22,767 bases of DNA from a virus, in IMG/VR virus record IMGVR_UViG_3300046315_000103, positions 1 to 22,767 of that record; one strand, 5' to 3'. Shown piece by piece: positions 6,354-12,363 of this stretch. The first letter of the stretch is position 1. The number at the start of each line of letters is the position of its first letter. Made by a program: the position numbers and the translations under genes. The notes below the pieces were generated by a model that saw only the letters and a list, made by a program, of their open reading frames with translations, was not told where the DNA came from and made no database searches.

Positions 6354-6426
6354 GACATCGCTAAAATGCTCTACAACGCACAAAAACTATAAATATGAGT
6401 ACTAGTGTCAAATCATAAAAATAATG
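6344..6426 (+). repeat. Regulatory cassette B (inverted, with intact late-type promoter)
   Basis: Plus-strand copy of the cassette family. The core ATGCTCTACAACGCAC starts at 6366; TATAAATA is at 6388-6395; the terminal ATG at 6424-6426 corresponds to the start codon of the gene after cassette A, but here it opens only a three-codon frame (MTF, then TAA) inside a stem-loop. The internal ATG opens a seven-codon frame (MSTSVKS). It is the only copy in this orientation and has no gene behind it. Confidence 0.75.
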
Positions 6427-6457
6427 ACCTTCTAAAATCAATTAGAAGGTCATTATT
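6420..6457. terminator. Perfect 16-bp bidirectional stem-loop
   Basis: Arms 6420-6435 and 6442-6457 are exact complements with loop AATCAA. It begins only 25 bases after the TATAAATA of cassette B, so a transcript from that box would be very short. A-rich on one side and T-rich on the other, so it can work in both directions. Confidence 0.7.
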
Positions 6458-6468
6458 AAATTTAATAA
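6453..6468. repeat. 16-bp palindrome TTATTAAATTTAATAA, copy 2
   Basis: Exact palindrome, identical to copies at 909-924, 11028-11043 and 15757-15772. Two copies lie directly before start codons (RecB-like nuclease, nrdB). Could be a protein-binding site; AT-rich sequence makes chance copies less improbable than usual. Confidence 0.5.
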
Positions 6469-6520
6469 ATTCGTTAAACATCCTCCGCAAAGGATGTGTG
6501 ATAGCTAGAGCATGATATTA

Positions 6521-6531
6521 CCCCCCCCCCC
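6521..6531. repeat. C11 homopolymer
   Basis: Eleven consecutive C on the plus strand in a region otherwise dominated by A and T, 20 bases downstream of the stop of the 6552-6803 gene. Not in a coding frame. Length may vary between molecules or be misread. Confidence 0.7.
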
Positions 6532-6551
6532 ATTGTAATTAATTATCATCA

Positions 6552-6803
6552 CTACAATGTTGGATATTTAATGACATAAGGATTGGGTGGTACTGCGACT
6601 GGTTCTACCACTTCTACTGGAACCTCAACTACTTCTTTGTTATATTTATCAATAACTGCTTGGATTTCGTCAGACTCTTTCACCAATTCGGCAACGCGCT
6701 TACGCAATTCAACAACTTCTTCTACATCTGTCGCTGGAAATGTTTCTGATTTGATTTTATAATATTCGATAATAGTAACAATCTTTTCTGCTTTGCTTGA
6801 CAT
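6552..6803 (-). CDS. Hypothetical small coiled-coil protein
   Basis: 83 aa. Residues about 25-58 are charged and heptad-like (V-E-E-V-V-E-L-R-K-R-V-A-E-L), predicting a coiled coil; the C-terminal third is rich in V, P and E (V-E-V-P-V-E-V-V-E-P-V-A-V-P-P), a likely extended linker. No family recognised. A GATAAATA box (6830-6837) lies 27 bases before the ATG, suggesting late expression. Confidence 0.6.
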   Translation of the reverse strand: MSSKAEKIVTIIEYYKIKSETFPATDVEEVVELRKRVAELVKESDEIQAVIDKYNKEVVEVPVEVVEPVAVPPNPYVIKYPTL

Positions 6804-6829
6804 AATGATTTATTGAGTGGTTATATCTT

Positions 6830-6837
6830 TATTTATC
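6830..6837 (-). promoter_or_regulatory. Late-type box GATAAATA
   Basis: One-base variant of TATAAATA, 27 bases upstream of the ATG at 6803. The same GATAAATA variant lies 27-34 bases before the starts at 7345, 11277 and 17983, which supports it as a real promoter form in this phage. Confidence 0.4.
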
Positions 6838-7192
6838 TGTTTTTTAGTTCGTAATTTTCTTTAACTAATTCCATAAAATGATCTAAGGTTATTACCACCA
6901 ATGCTTTCTGTCTAGACTGTCTAAAGATCAATACCGGATTAGTATTTTCTTTGATATTGGTGATAGTCTGTCTCCACCACGCAGGTATTGATAATTTTTC
7001 GTGCCGCTTCGCTTCGATGCTATAGGGAAAAAGTCTTCTGGCTTGGGGGGAGAGTTGTATATCTTCGCCCTGTTGTCCCATACCTGTAGATTTCACATCG
7101 TCGGGTTCTAGTGTGGGAAATGCTTCTAATATTACATCCCTAATATCTTGCTGAAATCCACGCCCCTTGGCCTTACCAGAACTGGTCTTCAT
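6833..7192 (-). CDS. Holliday-junction-resolvase-like PD-(D/E)XK nuclease
   Basis: 119 aa. Basic N-terminus (K-G-R-G-F-Q-Q-D-I-R), then D-D-V-K-S-T-G-M-G-Q-Q-G-E-D-I-Q-L-S (31-48) with D44, then Y-S-I-E-A-K (57-62) with E60 and K62: the D...E-x-K core of small phage resolvase-like nucleases. A helix with W72, W73 follows. Members are usually called putative Holliday junction resolvases and resemble VRR-NUC/Hjc folds; the actual substrate is not shown by sequence. It would serve recombination or DNA packaging. Its start is divergent from the plus-strand peptidase gene at 7345. Confidence 0.7.
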   Translation of the reverse strand: MKTSSGKAKGRGFQQDIRDVILEAFPTLEPDDVKSTGMGQQGEDIQLSPQARRLFPYSIEAKRHEKLSIPAWWRQTITNIKENTNPVLIFRQSRQKALVVITLDHFMELVKENYELKNR

Positions 7193-7306
7193 ATTTTTAA
7201 TTAATTTATAATATTTATTTTAAATGTGTGTCCAAATTTTTCTTGTGATTATTGAAGAAATATTAGGTCTAGTAATTTTGTGAAGATAAAAGTATTTTTT
7301 AGTTGA

Positions 7307-7314
7307 GATAAATA
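7307..7314 (+). promoter_or_regulatory. Late-type box GATAAATA before the peptidase gene
   Basis: Plus-strand GATAAATA, 31 bases before the ATG at 7345, lying in the loop of an 11-bp inverted repeat (TATTTTTTAGT at 7290-7300 and its complement near 7321-7331). Confidence 0.4.
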
Positions 7315-7344
7315 ATATCGTACTAAAAAATAATATTTATATTC

Positions 7345-7770
7345 ATGAAAACAATTAAAGTACCAGGATTATCTAAAATTGTAGCATTAGATGCTCCAAT
7401 ATCTCTAGAAAGTCCACATTTTACTTGGGCGGAAGCCACCAAAGGTGGTACTAGAATCCCTGAAAATGAAACTATTACTCGCAACATTATACGCATTGCT
7501 ACTGCATTGGAAGATGTTCGTTCGGACTTTGAAGATCGTTCTATTACAATTACCAGTTGGTATAGACCACCTGCCATTAATCGTGCCGTTAATGGTGCTA
7601 GATTTAGTAAACATATTGAAGGACATGCTGTAGATATTATTATTTCTGGGGTAAATCCTCGTGACGTAACCGAAAAATTATCTAAAACATGGATTGGTGG
7701 CGTAGGTGATAGTAGTGTTTTCACTCATCTAGATTTAGGGGATAATCGTCGTTGGGTTTATGGGGGGTGA
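7345..7770 (+). CDS. M15_3-type zinc peptidase, probable cell-wall hydrolase
   Basis: 141 aa. I-T-S-W-Y-R-P-P-A-I-N-R-A-V (69-82), then S-K-H-I-E-G-H-A-V-D-I (88-98) with H90 and D97, then F-T-H-L-D-L-G (126-132) with H128, then R-R-W-V-Y-G-G. This is the zinc site H-x6-D...H of the peptidase M15 family 3, which cleaves peptide cross-links of peptidoglycan. In phages it occurs as an endolysin or as a tail-associated lysin. It has no signal peptide. It stands alone on the plus strand between its own late-type box and a terminator, which suits a late lysis gene. Confidence 0.8.
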   Translation: MKTIKVPGLSKIVALDAPISLESPHFTWAEATKGGTRIPENETITRNIIRIATALEDVRSDFEDRSITITSWYRPPAINRAVNGARFSKHIEGHAVDIIISGVNPRDVTEKLSKTWIGGVGDSSVFTHLDLGDNRRWVYGG

Positions 7771-7797
7771 TGTGCGTCCAATTGCACTTAAATTATT

Positions 7798-7825
7798 AAA
7801 TGGCACTCATTTGGTGCCATTTTTT
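7798..7825. terminator. Bidirectional terminator between convergent genes
   Basis: AAATGGCAC (7798-7806) pairs with GTGCCATTT (7814-7822), loop TCATTTG, followed by T's to 7825. It ends the plus-strand peptidase gene and covers the stop of the minus-strand gene at 7807. Confidence 0.8.
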
Positions 7826-8370
7826 GCACGTTCTTCGTAATATTTTTTTCGAGACAATTCTATTTCTTCGTGTTCTAACGGATGTAGATAATGTTGTCCT
7901 CGTTTAGTTTCGTCATCGTGGTCATGAGGATGTTGTTTAATTATTCCATACTGAGAAGTTCTATTTCCTAATTTACCAAAACCAACTTTTTGATATAGTT
8001 TTCCGCGTTTATTACCACCTTCGCCATCATCATCTTCATCTGGTATACTTCGTAGCACATCGCCAGGTTTTGCTACATTTTTTACAAAATGTTTTTGTAA
8101 GTGTATGGCATCTTGTACAATTCCTATTTTTTGGTTTTTATCCATTTTTTCAGTGTCATGATCTGTATTCCAAGATACACCATGAAATGTCCCTGAATAA
8201 TCTGGAGAAAAATGATTTGGGTGGTTATACTTAGATGAATATGCGTATTTTGTTAATTTTGTTTTCAAATGTTTATTCTTTTCGTCGTGTTCTATCTCAC
8301 TGGATGGTGGTCTATCTCCACTTTCTGTTAGTAGATAAAATACTTTAACTGATTCTACTAATTCTCTCAT
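7807..8370 (-). CDS. Hypothetical protein, His-rich C-terminus
   Basis: 187 aa, hydrophilic. Middle region has G-I-V-Q-D-A-I-H and a G-D-V-L-R-S-I-P segment, followed by G-G-N-K-R-G-K-L-Y-Q-K-V-G-F-G-K-L-G-N-R with positions 131-150, which resembles the last conserved part of a short GNAT-like or toxin-like domain seen in phage virion proteins, then a H/D/E-rich stretch (Q-H-P-H-D-H-D-D-E). I do not recognise a family with confidence. Its ATG overlaps the stop of the gene at 8367-8828 by 4 bases, so the two are co-translated. Confidence 0.6.
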   Translation of the reverse strand: MRELVESVKVFYLLTESGDRPPSSEIEHDEKNKHLKTKLTKYAYSSKYNHPNHFSPDYSGTFHGVSWNTDHDTEKMDKNQKIGIVQDAIHLQKHFVKNVAKPGDVLRSIPDEDDDGEGGNKRGKLYQKVGFGKLGNRTSQYGIIKQHPHDHDDETKRGQHYLHPLEHEEIELSRKKYYEERAKNGTK

Positions 8371-8828
8371 ATATGCGAATCCTTAATTAATTTTAAATGA
8401 GATAATACATATTTGGAGGTATGTCTGTCACCAATAATTATTTTCTCAATAACGGGGAATAAATCAACGATTGGTTGATACTCCGCACAAATCCCAGCCT
8501 CTACCAAATCCAATGCAGCATACTGTAATGACCCCTTCTCGCTGCTAATAAAATTTAAACAAATACTAGTGATAATTCTATTTTTTTCTTTATCTTGTTC
8601 CTTATATACCCCATAAACTGGTTCGAGCATTCTTAATAAAGATACTAATTTCATCACTGCATAATGAGTACCAGTGATCCAGTAATCTAAATTATTAGAC
8701 ATCCTCAAAAAATAAATCAGTTCTGTTATTGTCAATAATTCTGGAGTATTGAATAGTTTGTCTCTAACCCCTTCACAATCGCATTCAAATTCTGTTAGAT
8801 CTTTGATCTTCATCAATTCTTTGATCAT
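8367..8828 (-). CDS. Hypothetical helical protein
   Basis: 153 aa, mostly helical, cysteine pair C17/C19 near the N-terminus (E-F-E-C-D-C-E-G). No motif recognised. Preceded by regulatory cassette C with an intact TATAAATA box 26 bases before the ATG, so probably late-expressed and co-transcribed with 7807-8370. Overlaps that gene by an ATGA. Confidence 0.6.
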   Translation of the reverse strand: MIKELMKIKDLTEFECDCEGVRDKLFNTPELLTITELIYFLRMSNNLDYWITGTHYAVMKLVSLLRMLEPVYGVYKEQDKEKNRIITSICLNFISSEKGSLQYAALDLVEAGICAEYQPIVDLFPVIEKIIIGDRHTSKYVLSHLKLIKDSHI

Positions 8829-8907
8829 TTTTATATTTTGATAATAATAATCTTATTTATAATTTCTGTGCGTTACACAGCATTCTACACCCCTCTCAGA
8901 GCATGTT
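8823..8907 (-). repeat. Regulatory cassette C with intact late-type promoter
   Basis: Minus-strand copy. The core ATGCTGTGTAACGCAC begins at 8883; TATAAATA is at 8861-8854; the aligned block ends at the start of the gene at 8828. It aligns to copy B over 61 positions without gaps (about 47 identities, counted by eye); its outer 26 bases align to copy A with about 21 identities. It follows a stem-loop (8912-8933) and the end of nrdB. Confidence 0.75.
8854..8861 (-). promoter_or_regulatory. Late-type promoter box TATAAATA
   Basis: Perfect T4-type late box on the minus strand, 26 bases before the ATG at 8828, part of cassette C. Confidence 0.6.
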
Positions 8908-8911
8908 AATC

Positions 8912-8937
8912 AGAGCAACTCCATAATTGCTCTTTTC
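8912..8937. terminator. Stem-loop after nrdB
   Basis: AGAGCAA (8912-8918) pairs with TTGCTCT (8927-8933), followed by TTT on the plus strand. It lies 27 bases beyond the nrdB stop and directly before cassette C, so it separates nrdB from the next transcription unit, although the T-run suits the plus strand better. Confidence 0.5.
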
Positions 8938-8959
8938 TATAGTGATTTATGAACAATAA

Positions 8960-11023
8960 TTACAATTCAAAATTACTGAATTGCCCTTCACTTATATTTT
9001 TGTCAATATTACCAATTTGGTATGATAAGACCTCCGTTTCTTGTGGCGCGACACTTATATTAGAAGACTTCAGATAATTATCGATCCAGGGCAAAGGATT
9101 CTTGACAGAAACATCGTCATACAGTGGCTTCATATTGATCGCTTTAAGTCTACGATTCGCCACAAATTTAATATATTGTGATAATAGTTCTACATTCAAC
9201 CCCAATATACTACCATTTTTGAAAAGATATTCTGCCCACTCTATTTCCGCCGCTACTGCTAGATCAAACATAGTATATACCAATTGTTCTTCTTCTTTAA
9301 TAATATTAAGAATATCTTTATCCTCACCAGCTTGCCAATTCTTAATAATAGTTTCAGTAAGTCGAGTATGACAATTGCCCCCAACTGAAACCTTTTCATT
9401 ATATCTAACAAAAAATGCACCAGAAGGAACAGATAAACAATAAACCTTGCCACTATAATTTTGTTTAACCTTCTCTGTTTTTGAAGTAATATGAGAATTT
9501 CTAGTAGTCAATACGTTAATATTATACCCAACATATTTTTTTGACGGGTGAGTATGATATATTTTCCAATTACTAATAGCAAACACTTGTTGTAACTTTT
9601 TCAAACTCTTAGTATGATTGATAGTAAATTTAAACTTACCAGGAACGGAAGACATACAAGATTTGTTACCATTCAACGCCCTACATAAATTTATTAAATT
9701 TTGTGCCCATAATGTAGACTTACCCTGGATATTCACCCAACTAAAATATTTTTGTAAAGAAGCTGTTGGTATCTCGCAAGTTATGGTATATACTCCAGTT
9801 TTATATGTAATATAGTAATCGTAACTAATTCCTAATGCAACTAAAGATCTACCCAATTTACTCCAATTAGTCTCATTTTTTACATTAAACTCCACCTTTA
9901 ATTTATGTTCTAATACTTCTAAAACAGTACCACAATATTCAGTGTATATATTTAAAATTTCTATAGGACTTAATTCTACTGCTCCTGCTAAAACTATACC
10001 ACTAACCACAATTGCCTTACTTGATGTAAAATTAGTGGTAGCTGCTACCGATTCTTTCATTCTGCCTGTAAATAACTCACGCCACACCATTCGATGATCG
10101 GCAGTAACAATTTGTTCAATTCTGCCGGAATCGTCTATAAATTGATATACATCACCAATATATTGTTTATTAATAATAGCAGTGGGGTGAACAAATTCTA
10201 CTGCATTATTGTTGGTGTATTGTGCCACTTTATCTTCTTTTGTAATATCTTCAATTAGTTTCCATCCAGTATCCGTCAAAGCTTCATGTCCAGTGGTATA
10301 ACATGCTTCGTCTCTGGCAATTAAACTAATAATATCAGAAGAACCAATCATTTTAGCATTTTCTGCAAAGGCAAATGAGCAAGCGAATGATGTATAAAAT
10401 CTAATACCTTCTAAGATATTCACATTCACTATAGCTAGATATAATGAACGTTTTAATTCTAATAATGTTTGATTAGCGGTAACATTACCGTCTACTAATA
10501 ATGTCTTTATACTAGAGGTATTCCAACTACTAGAAAAATCAATAAACTCATCATAATATTTAGTGACTTGTTTGGTTCGCTCTACTATTTCTGGAATATT
10601 CAGAATATTATCAAAAATTTCAGATGGCTTATTATATACATTCTCAATGATATGAGTATATGATTCCGAATGAATAGTCTCAAAAAATCCCCAAATAATT
10701 ATATTTTTTTCTAATTCTGGTAGAGATACAAATGGCAAAAATGCTAACAATGTACTTCTAGATTGCACACTATCTAACAAAATTTGATATTTTAAATTGG
10801 ATGTGTAAATAAATTTTTCTTGTTCGGTCAAGTTTGAATAGTCTATTTTGTCTTTCTGTAATGTTATCTCCGTCGGACTCCAAAAGTATGATTTTTGAGT
10901 CTTGTATAGTTGATGTAACAGAGGATATCTATACTTATCGTATCGTTGTAAATTTAATTGTTGATCGAAAAATTGAGTTTGCTTCGTGAAGTCGATTGAG
11001 TTGTCTAAATTTATTACTGACAT
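8960..11023 (-). CDS. nrdB: Class Ia ribonucleotide reductase beta subunit with one intein
   Basis: 687 aa from the ATG at 11023; a GTG at 11059 is in frame but lies inside a palindrome and adds an odd 12-residue lead. Makes the diiron-tyrosyl radical cofactor for NrdA. Without the intein the protein is 377 aa, against 376 in E. coli, and residues keep E. coli numbering: D84 (Y-Q-I-L-L-D), E115 and H118 (E-T-I-H), radical Y122 (S-Y-T-H), then E205 and E239. The intein (residues 241-550) sits directly before the C-H pair whose His equals E. coli ligand H241. The C-terminus S-N-F-E-L matches the tail (SNFQL) that docks into NrdA. Precursor cannot bind metal correctly until spliced. Confidence 0.93.
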   Translation of the reverse strand: MSVINLDNSIDFTKQTQFFDQQLNLQRYDKYRYPLLHQLYKTQKSYFWSPTEITLQKDKIDYSNLTEQEKFIYTSNLKYQILLDSVQSRSTLLAFLPFVSLPELEKNIIIWGFFETIHSESYTHIIENVYNKPSEIFDNILNIPEIVERTKQVTKYYDEFIDFSSSWNTSSIKTLLVDGNVTANQTLLELKRSLYLAIVNVNILEGIRFYTSFACSFAFAENAKMIGSSDIISLIARDEACYTTGHEALTDTGWKLIEDITKEDKVAQYTNNNAVEFVHPTAIINKQYIGDVYQFIDDSGRIEQIVTADHRMVWRELFTGRMKESVAATTNFTSSKAIVVSGIVLAGAVELSPIEILNIYTEYCGTVLEVLEHKLKVEFNVKNETNWSKLGRSLVALGISYDYYITYKTGVYTITCEIPTASLQKYFSWVNIQGKSTLWAQNLINLCRALNGNKSCMSSVPGKFKFTINHTKSLKKLQQVFAISNWKIYHTHPSKKYVGYNINVLTTRNSHITSKTEKVKQNYSGKVYCLSVPSGAFFVRYNEKVSVGGNCHTRLTETIIKNWQAGEDKDILNIIKEEEQLVYTMFDLAVAAEIEWAEYLFKNGSILGLNVELLSQYIKFVANRRLKAINMKPLYDDVSVKNPLPWIDNYLKSSNISVAPQETEVLSYQIGNIDKNISEGQFSNFEL
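9374..10303 (-). other. NrdB intein (310 aa), endonuclease domain degenerate
   Basis: Begins at Cys after R-D-E-A and ends at Asn before extein C-H-T-R-L. Block A: C-Y-T-T-G-H-E-A-L-T-D-T-G; block B: I-V-T-A-D-H-R-M-V with the T-x-x-H; block F: G-K-V-Y-C-L-S-V-P; block G: S-V-G-G-N then Cys. The penultimate residue is Gly, not the usual His. The 150-residue middle has the size and helical rhythm of a LAGLIDADG endonuclease but no clear acidic motif pair, so the homing activity is probably lost. Confidence 0.85.
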
Positions 11024-11027
11024 GTTA

Positions 11028-11043
11028 TTATTAAATTTAATAA
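11028..11043. repeat. 16-bp palindrome TTATTAAATTTAATAA, copy 3
   Basis: Exact copy, 4 bases upstream of the nrdB ATG, the same position relative to the start as copy 1 before the RecB-like nuclease (909-924). Confidence 0.5.
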
Positions 11044-11050
11044 TTTTAAT

Positions 11051-11076
11051 AAATCCCACTAAATTTAGTGGGATTT
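11051..11076. terminator. 26-bp perfect palindrome plus direct repeat upstream of nrdB
   Basis: Positions 11051-11076 form a 13-bp perfect inverted repeat built on CCCACTAAA, and the unit AGTGGGATTTA is repeated once more directly after (11077-11087). It lies between the NrdA tail ORF and nrdB. It may terminate, or insulate nrdB, or bind a regulator; a TATAAATC late-like box (11082-11089, minus) overlaps its edge. Confidence 0.55.
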
Positions 11077-11103
11077 AGTGGGATTTATATTACCTAATAC
11101 CTT

Positions 11104-11277
11104 TTAAACGTTACAACTTTCGCAACTTTCTGTGTCATCATTAATGATCATTGGTGTGCAATACTTACGTTTATGTGGAGAAGTGGACAGTACTTCTGTC
11201 AGCAATTCTGGCTGAGGAATTGGTAATGGGTGTGATGGCAATATTTCGGTTAGCAATTCTGGATGTTGTTCTGGCAT
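11104..11277 (-). CDS. 57-aa ORF carrying a NrdA-type C-terminal redox tail
   Basis: ATG at 11277, TAA at 11104. The end reads D-D-T-E-S-C-E-S-C-N-V with C52 and C55, the kind of C-terminal cysteine pair that in class Ia NrdA (E. coli ...CESGACKI) re-reduces the active-site disulfide. The NrdA gene just upstream stops at N-D-G-R-D-D-Y-E, exactly where E. coli NrdA continues into its tail. The N-terminal half holds two copies of P-E-L-L-T-E-(I/V)-L joined by a Pro-rich stretch. The 63-base gap holds late-like boxes at 11311-11318 and 11285-11292. It is likely a detached tail acting in trans; alternatively an unrelated small CxxC protein. The gap has no room for an intron. Confidence 0.65.
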   Translation of the reverse strand: MPEQHPELLTEILPSHPLPIPQPELLTEVLSTSPHKRKYCTPMIINDDTESCESCNV

Positions 11278-11284
11278 GGTTCTT

Positions 11285-11318
11285 GATTTATATATTGGTG
11301 GGTAATTAATTATTTATC
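11285..11318 (-). promoter_or_regulatory. Late-type boxes before the NrdA tail ORF
   Basis: GATAAATA at 11318-11311 lies 34 bases before the ATG at 11277; a second box TATAAATC lies at 11292-11285. Together they suggest that the tail ORF has its own promoter. Confidence 0.35.
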
Positions 11319-11340
11319 TATTTTAACACATTTAACTGGA

Positions 11341-12312
11341 TTATTCATAATCATCTCGACCGTCATTTGAATTAGCATAATACAATGTTTTTAATCCCAT
11401 CTTGTACGCATATAAGACATCACCAATCATCGTACCCATTGGTATAGTTTGGTCTGAAAACCATTTAGGATCGTAATACAAGTTGGCTGAGATAGATTGG
11501 TCGAAGAATTTTTGAATTACGGCACAAATATTGATATATCCTGTATTTGTACTTTTTTCCCAACAATACTCATAATTATCTTCTAATTTTTTAAAATCTT
11601 TTACTATTTGTCGAATTAATCGATTCTTTGACTTTATGATTTGTAATGGTGCGCGAGGTAGTTCGATTCCATTAGTACTGTTACTAATTACAGAAGATGA
11701 TTGTACAGGCATCACCGCAGAAAATGCACTGTTTCTGAGTCCATTCATCAAAATTGATTCTCTCAACCCTTCCCAATCCATATTAAGATTATTAGGAACT
11801 ACATCATCTACACTTTTCCTGTAGTGATCGATAGGTAGAATTCCTTGTGAATATTTAGTTTTATAAAACCATTTACATTCACCTACTTCTTTGGCTAAGT
11901 TATTAGATGCAGATAATAGACAAAACATCTGCATTTCTGCAAGATCGTGAGTGATTTGCCACAATTCTTTATGATTATATGATAAACCTAATCGTGCAGC
12001 AAATGTTGCATAACCATTAATCCCTACCCCCAAATATCTTGCGGATTTAGTGGCTATCTCTGTACTAGGGATATTGTATTCCTGTATGTCGATGATCTGA
12101 TTTAATGATCTGATCTCTAAATCACACCATCGTTTCATTTTGATAAAGTTATCTGACATGTTGTCAGATAACTTATCCCAACTGATTGCGCCTAATACAC
12201 AAGATGTGATGCCTGGTGGCAGTCTGTCAATTATCTTTACATCATCTACTAATGTTTCGGTATTAGGATCGAATTGGCGGTCTGTTGCTATGCGGAAGAT
12301 GTCAGTAGTCAT
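11341..12312 (-). CDS. nrdA: Ribonucleotide reductase alpha subunit, C-terminal piece
   Basis: 323 aa. It picks up NrdA at G-I-T-S-C-V-L-G-A-I-S-W, where C38 equals E. coli C462, half of the redox pair with C225. Then A-R-Y-L-G-V-G-I-N-G-Y-A, F-Y-K-T-K-Y-S-Q-G-I-L-P-I-D, P-V-Q-S-S-S-V-I-S-N-S-T-N-G-I-E (equals PSETSSQISNATNGIE), F-F-D-Q-S-I-S-A-N, and L-K-T-L-Y-Y with Y311 and Y312 matching the radical-path tyrosines Y730/Y731. The first 37 residues have no counterpart in E. coli. The protein ends before the usual C-terminal cysteine tail. The start codon and next two codons lie inside regulatory cassette D. It must associate with the N-terminal piece for activity. Confidence 0.9.
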   Translation of the reverse strand: MTTDIFRIATDRQFDPNTETLVDDVKIIDRLPPGITSCVLGAISWDKLSDNMSDNFIKMKRWCDLEIRSLNQIIDIQEYNIPSTEIATKSARYLGVGINGYATFAARLGLSYNHKELWQITHDLAEMQMFCLLSASNNLAKEVGECKWFYKTKYSQGILPIDHYRKSVDDVVPNNLNMDWEGLRESILMNGLRNSAFSAVMPVQSSSVISNSTNGIELPRAPLQIIKSKNRLIRQIVKDFKKLEDNYEYCWEKSTNTGYINICAVIQKFFDQSISANLYYDPKWFSDQTIPMGTMIGDVLYAYKMGLKTLYYANSNDGRDDYE

Positions 12313-12363
12313 ATTTTTAATTATCGTACGTTGTAGGGCATCCTAGAGGGGTCTGAGAGGATA
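12302..12363 (-). repeat. Regulatory cassette D, between the two NrdA pieces
   Basis: Minus-strand copy filling the gap between the stop of the NrdA N-terminal piece (12364-12366) and the next start. The core ATGCCCTACAACG (12341-12329) equals that of cassette A, and the alignment runs without gaps through A-ATG-ACTACT, so the ATG at 12312 corresponds to the internal ATG of cassettes A and B. Outer bases include CCTCTCAGA and an ATCCT/AGGAT hairpin. No intact TATAAATA box: the corresponding positions read TTAAAAAT. Confidence 0.7.

Larger units (their letters stand above)
6193..6551. other. 359-bp gene-poor regulatory stretch
   Basis: No ordinary gene fits here. It holds, left to right: a 21-codon minus-strand ORF (6235-6300), an early-type promoter (6325-6353, minus), cassette B in the plus orientation with a TATAAATA box (6344-6426), a perfect 16-bp stem-loop (6420-6457), one copy of the 16-bp palindrome (6453-6468), a small hairpin CATCC/GGATG around 6478-6495, and an 11-base C run (6521-6531). 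Confidence 0.75.

Noticed and set aside
6475-6500. Possible tRNA fragment around the CATCC/GGATG hairpin
   Set aside because: No TTCGA-type T-loop, acceptor stem or anticodon arm could be found; no tRNA seen anywhere in the window.
7323-7724. Minus-strand ORFs of 73-133 codons opposite the M15 peptidase
   Set aside because: The plus-strand frame has clear zinc-site motifs; the opposite frames do not.
9102-9815. Plus-strand ORFs of 60-90 codons opposite nrdB
   Set aside because: Antisense shadows of a conserved coding sequence; no ribosome sites or family features.
11024-11059. GTG start at 11059 for NrdB, adding 12 residues
   Set aside because: The GTG lies within a perfect palindrome and the added residues match nothing; with ATG at 11023 the residue numbers agree with E. 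coli NrdB.
11278-11340. Readthrough or frameshift joining the NrdA C-terminal piece to the tail ORF
   Set aside because: The frame after the stop closes within three codons and there is no slippery run; a separate ATG with late-type boxes fits better.
12313-12363. Group I intron between the NrdA pieces
   Set aside because: The gap is only 51 bases, too short for an intron, and both reading frames have their own stop and start.
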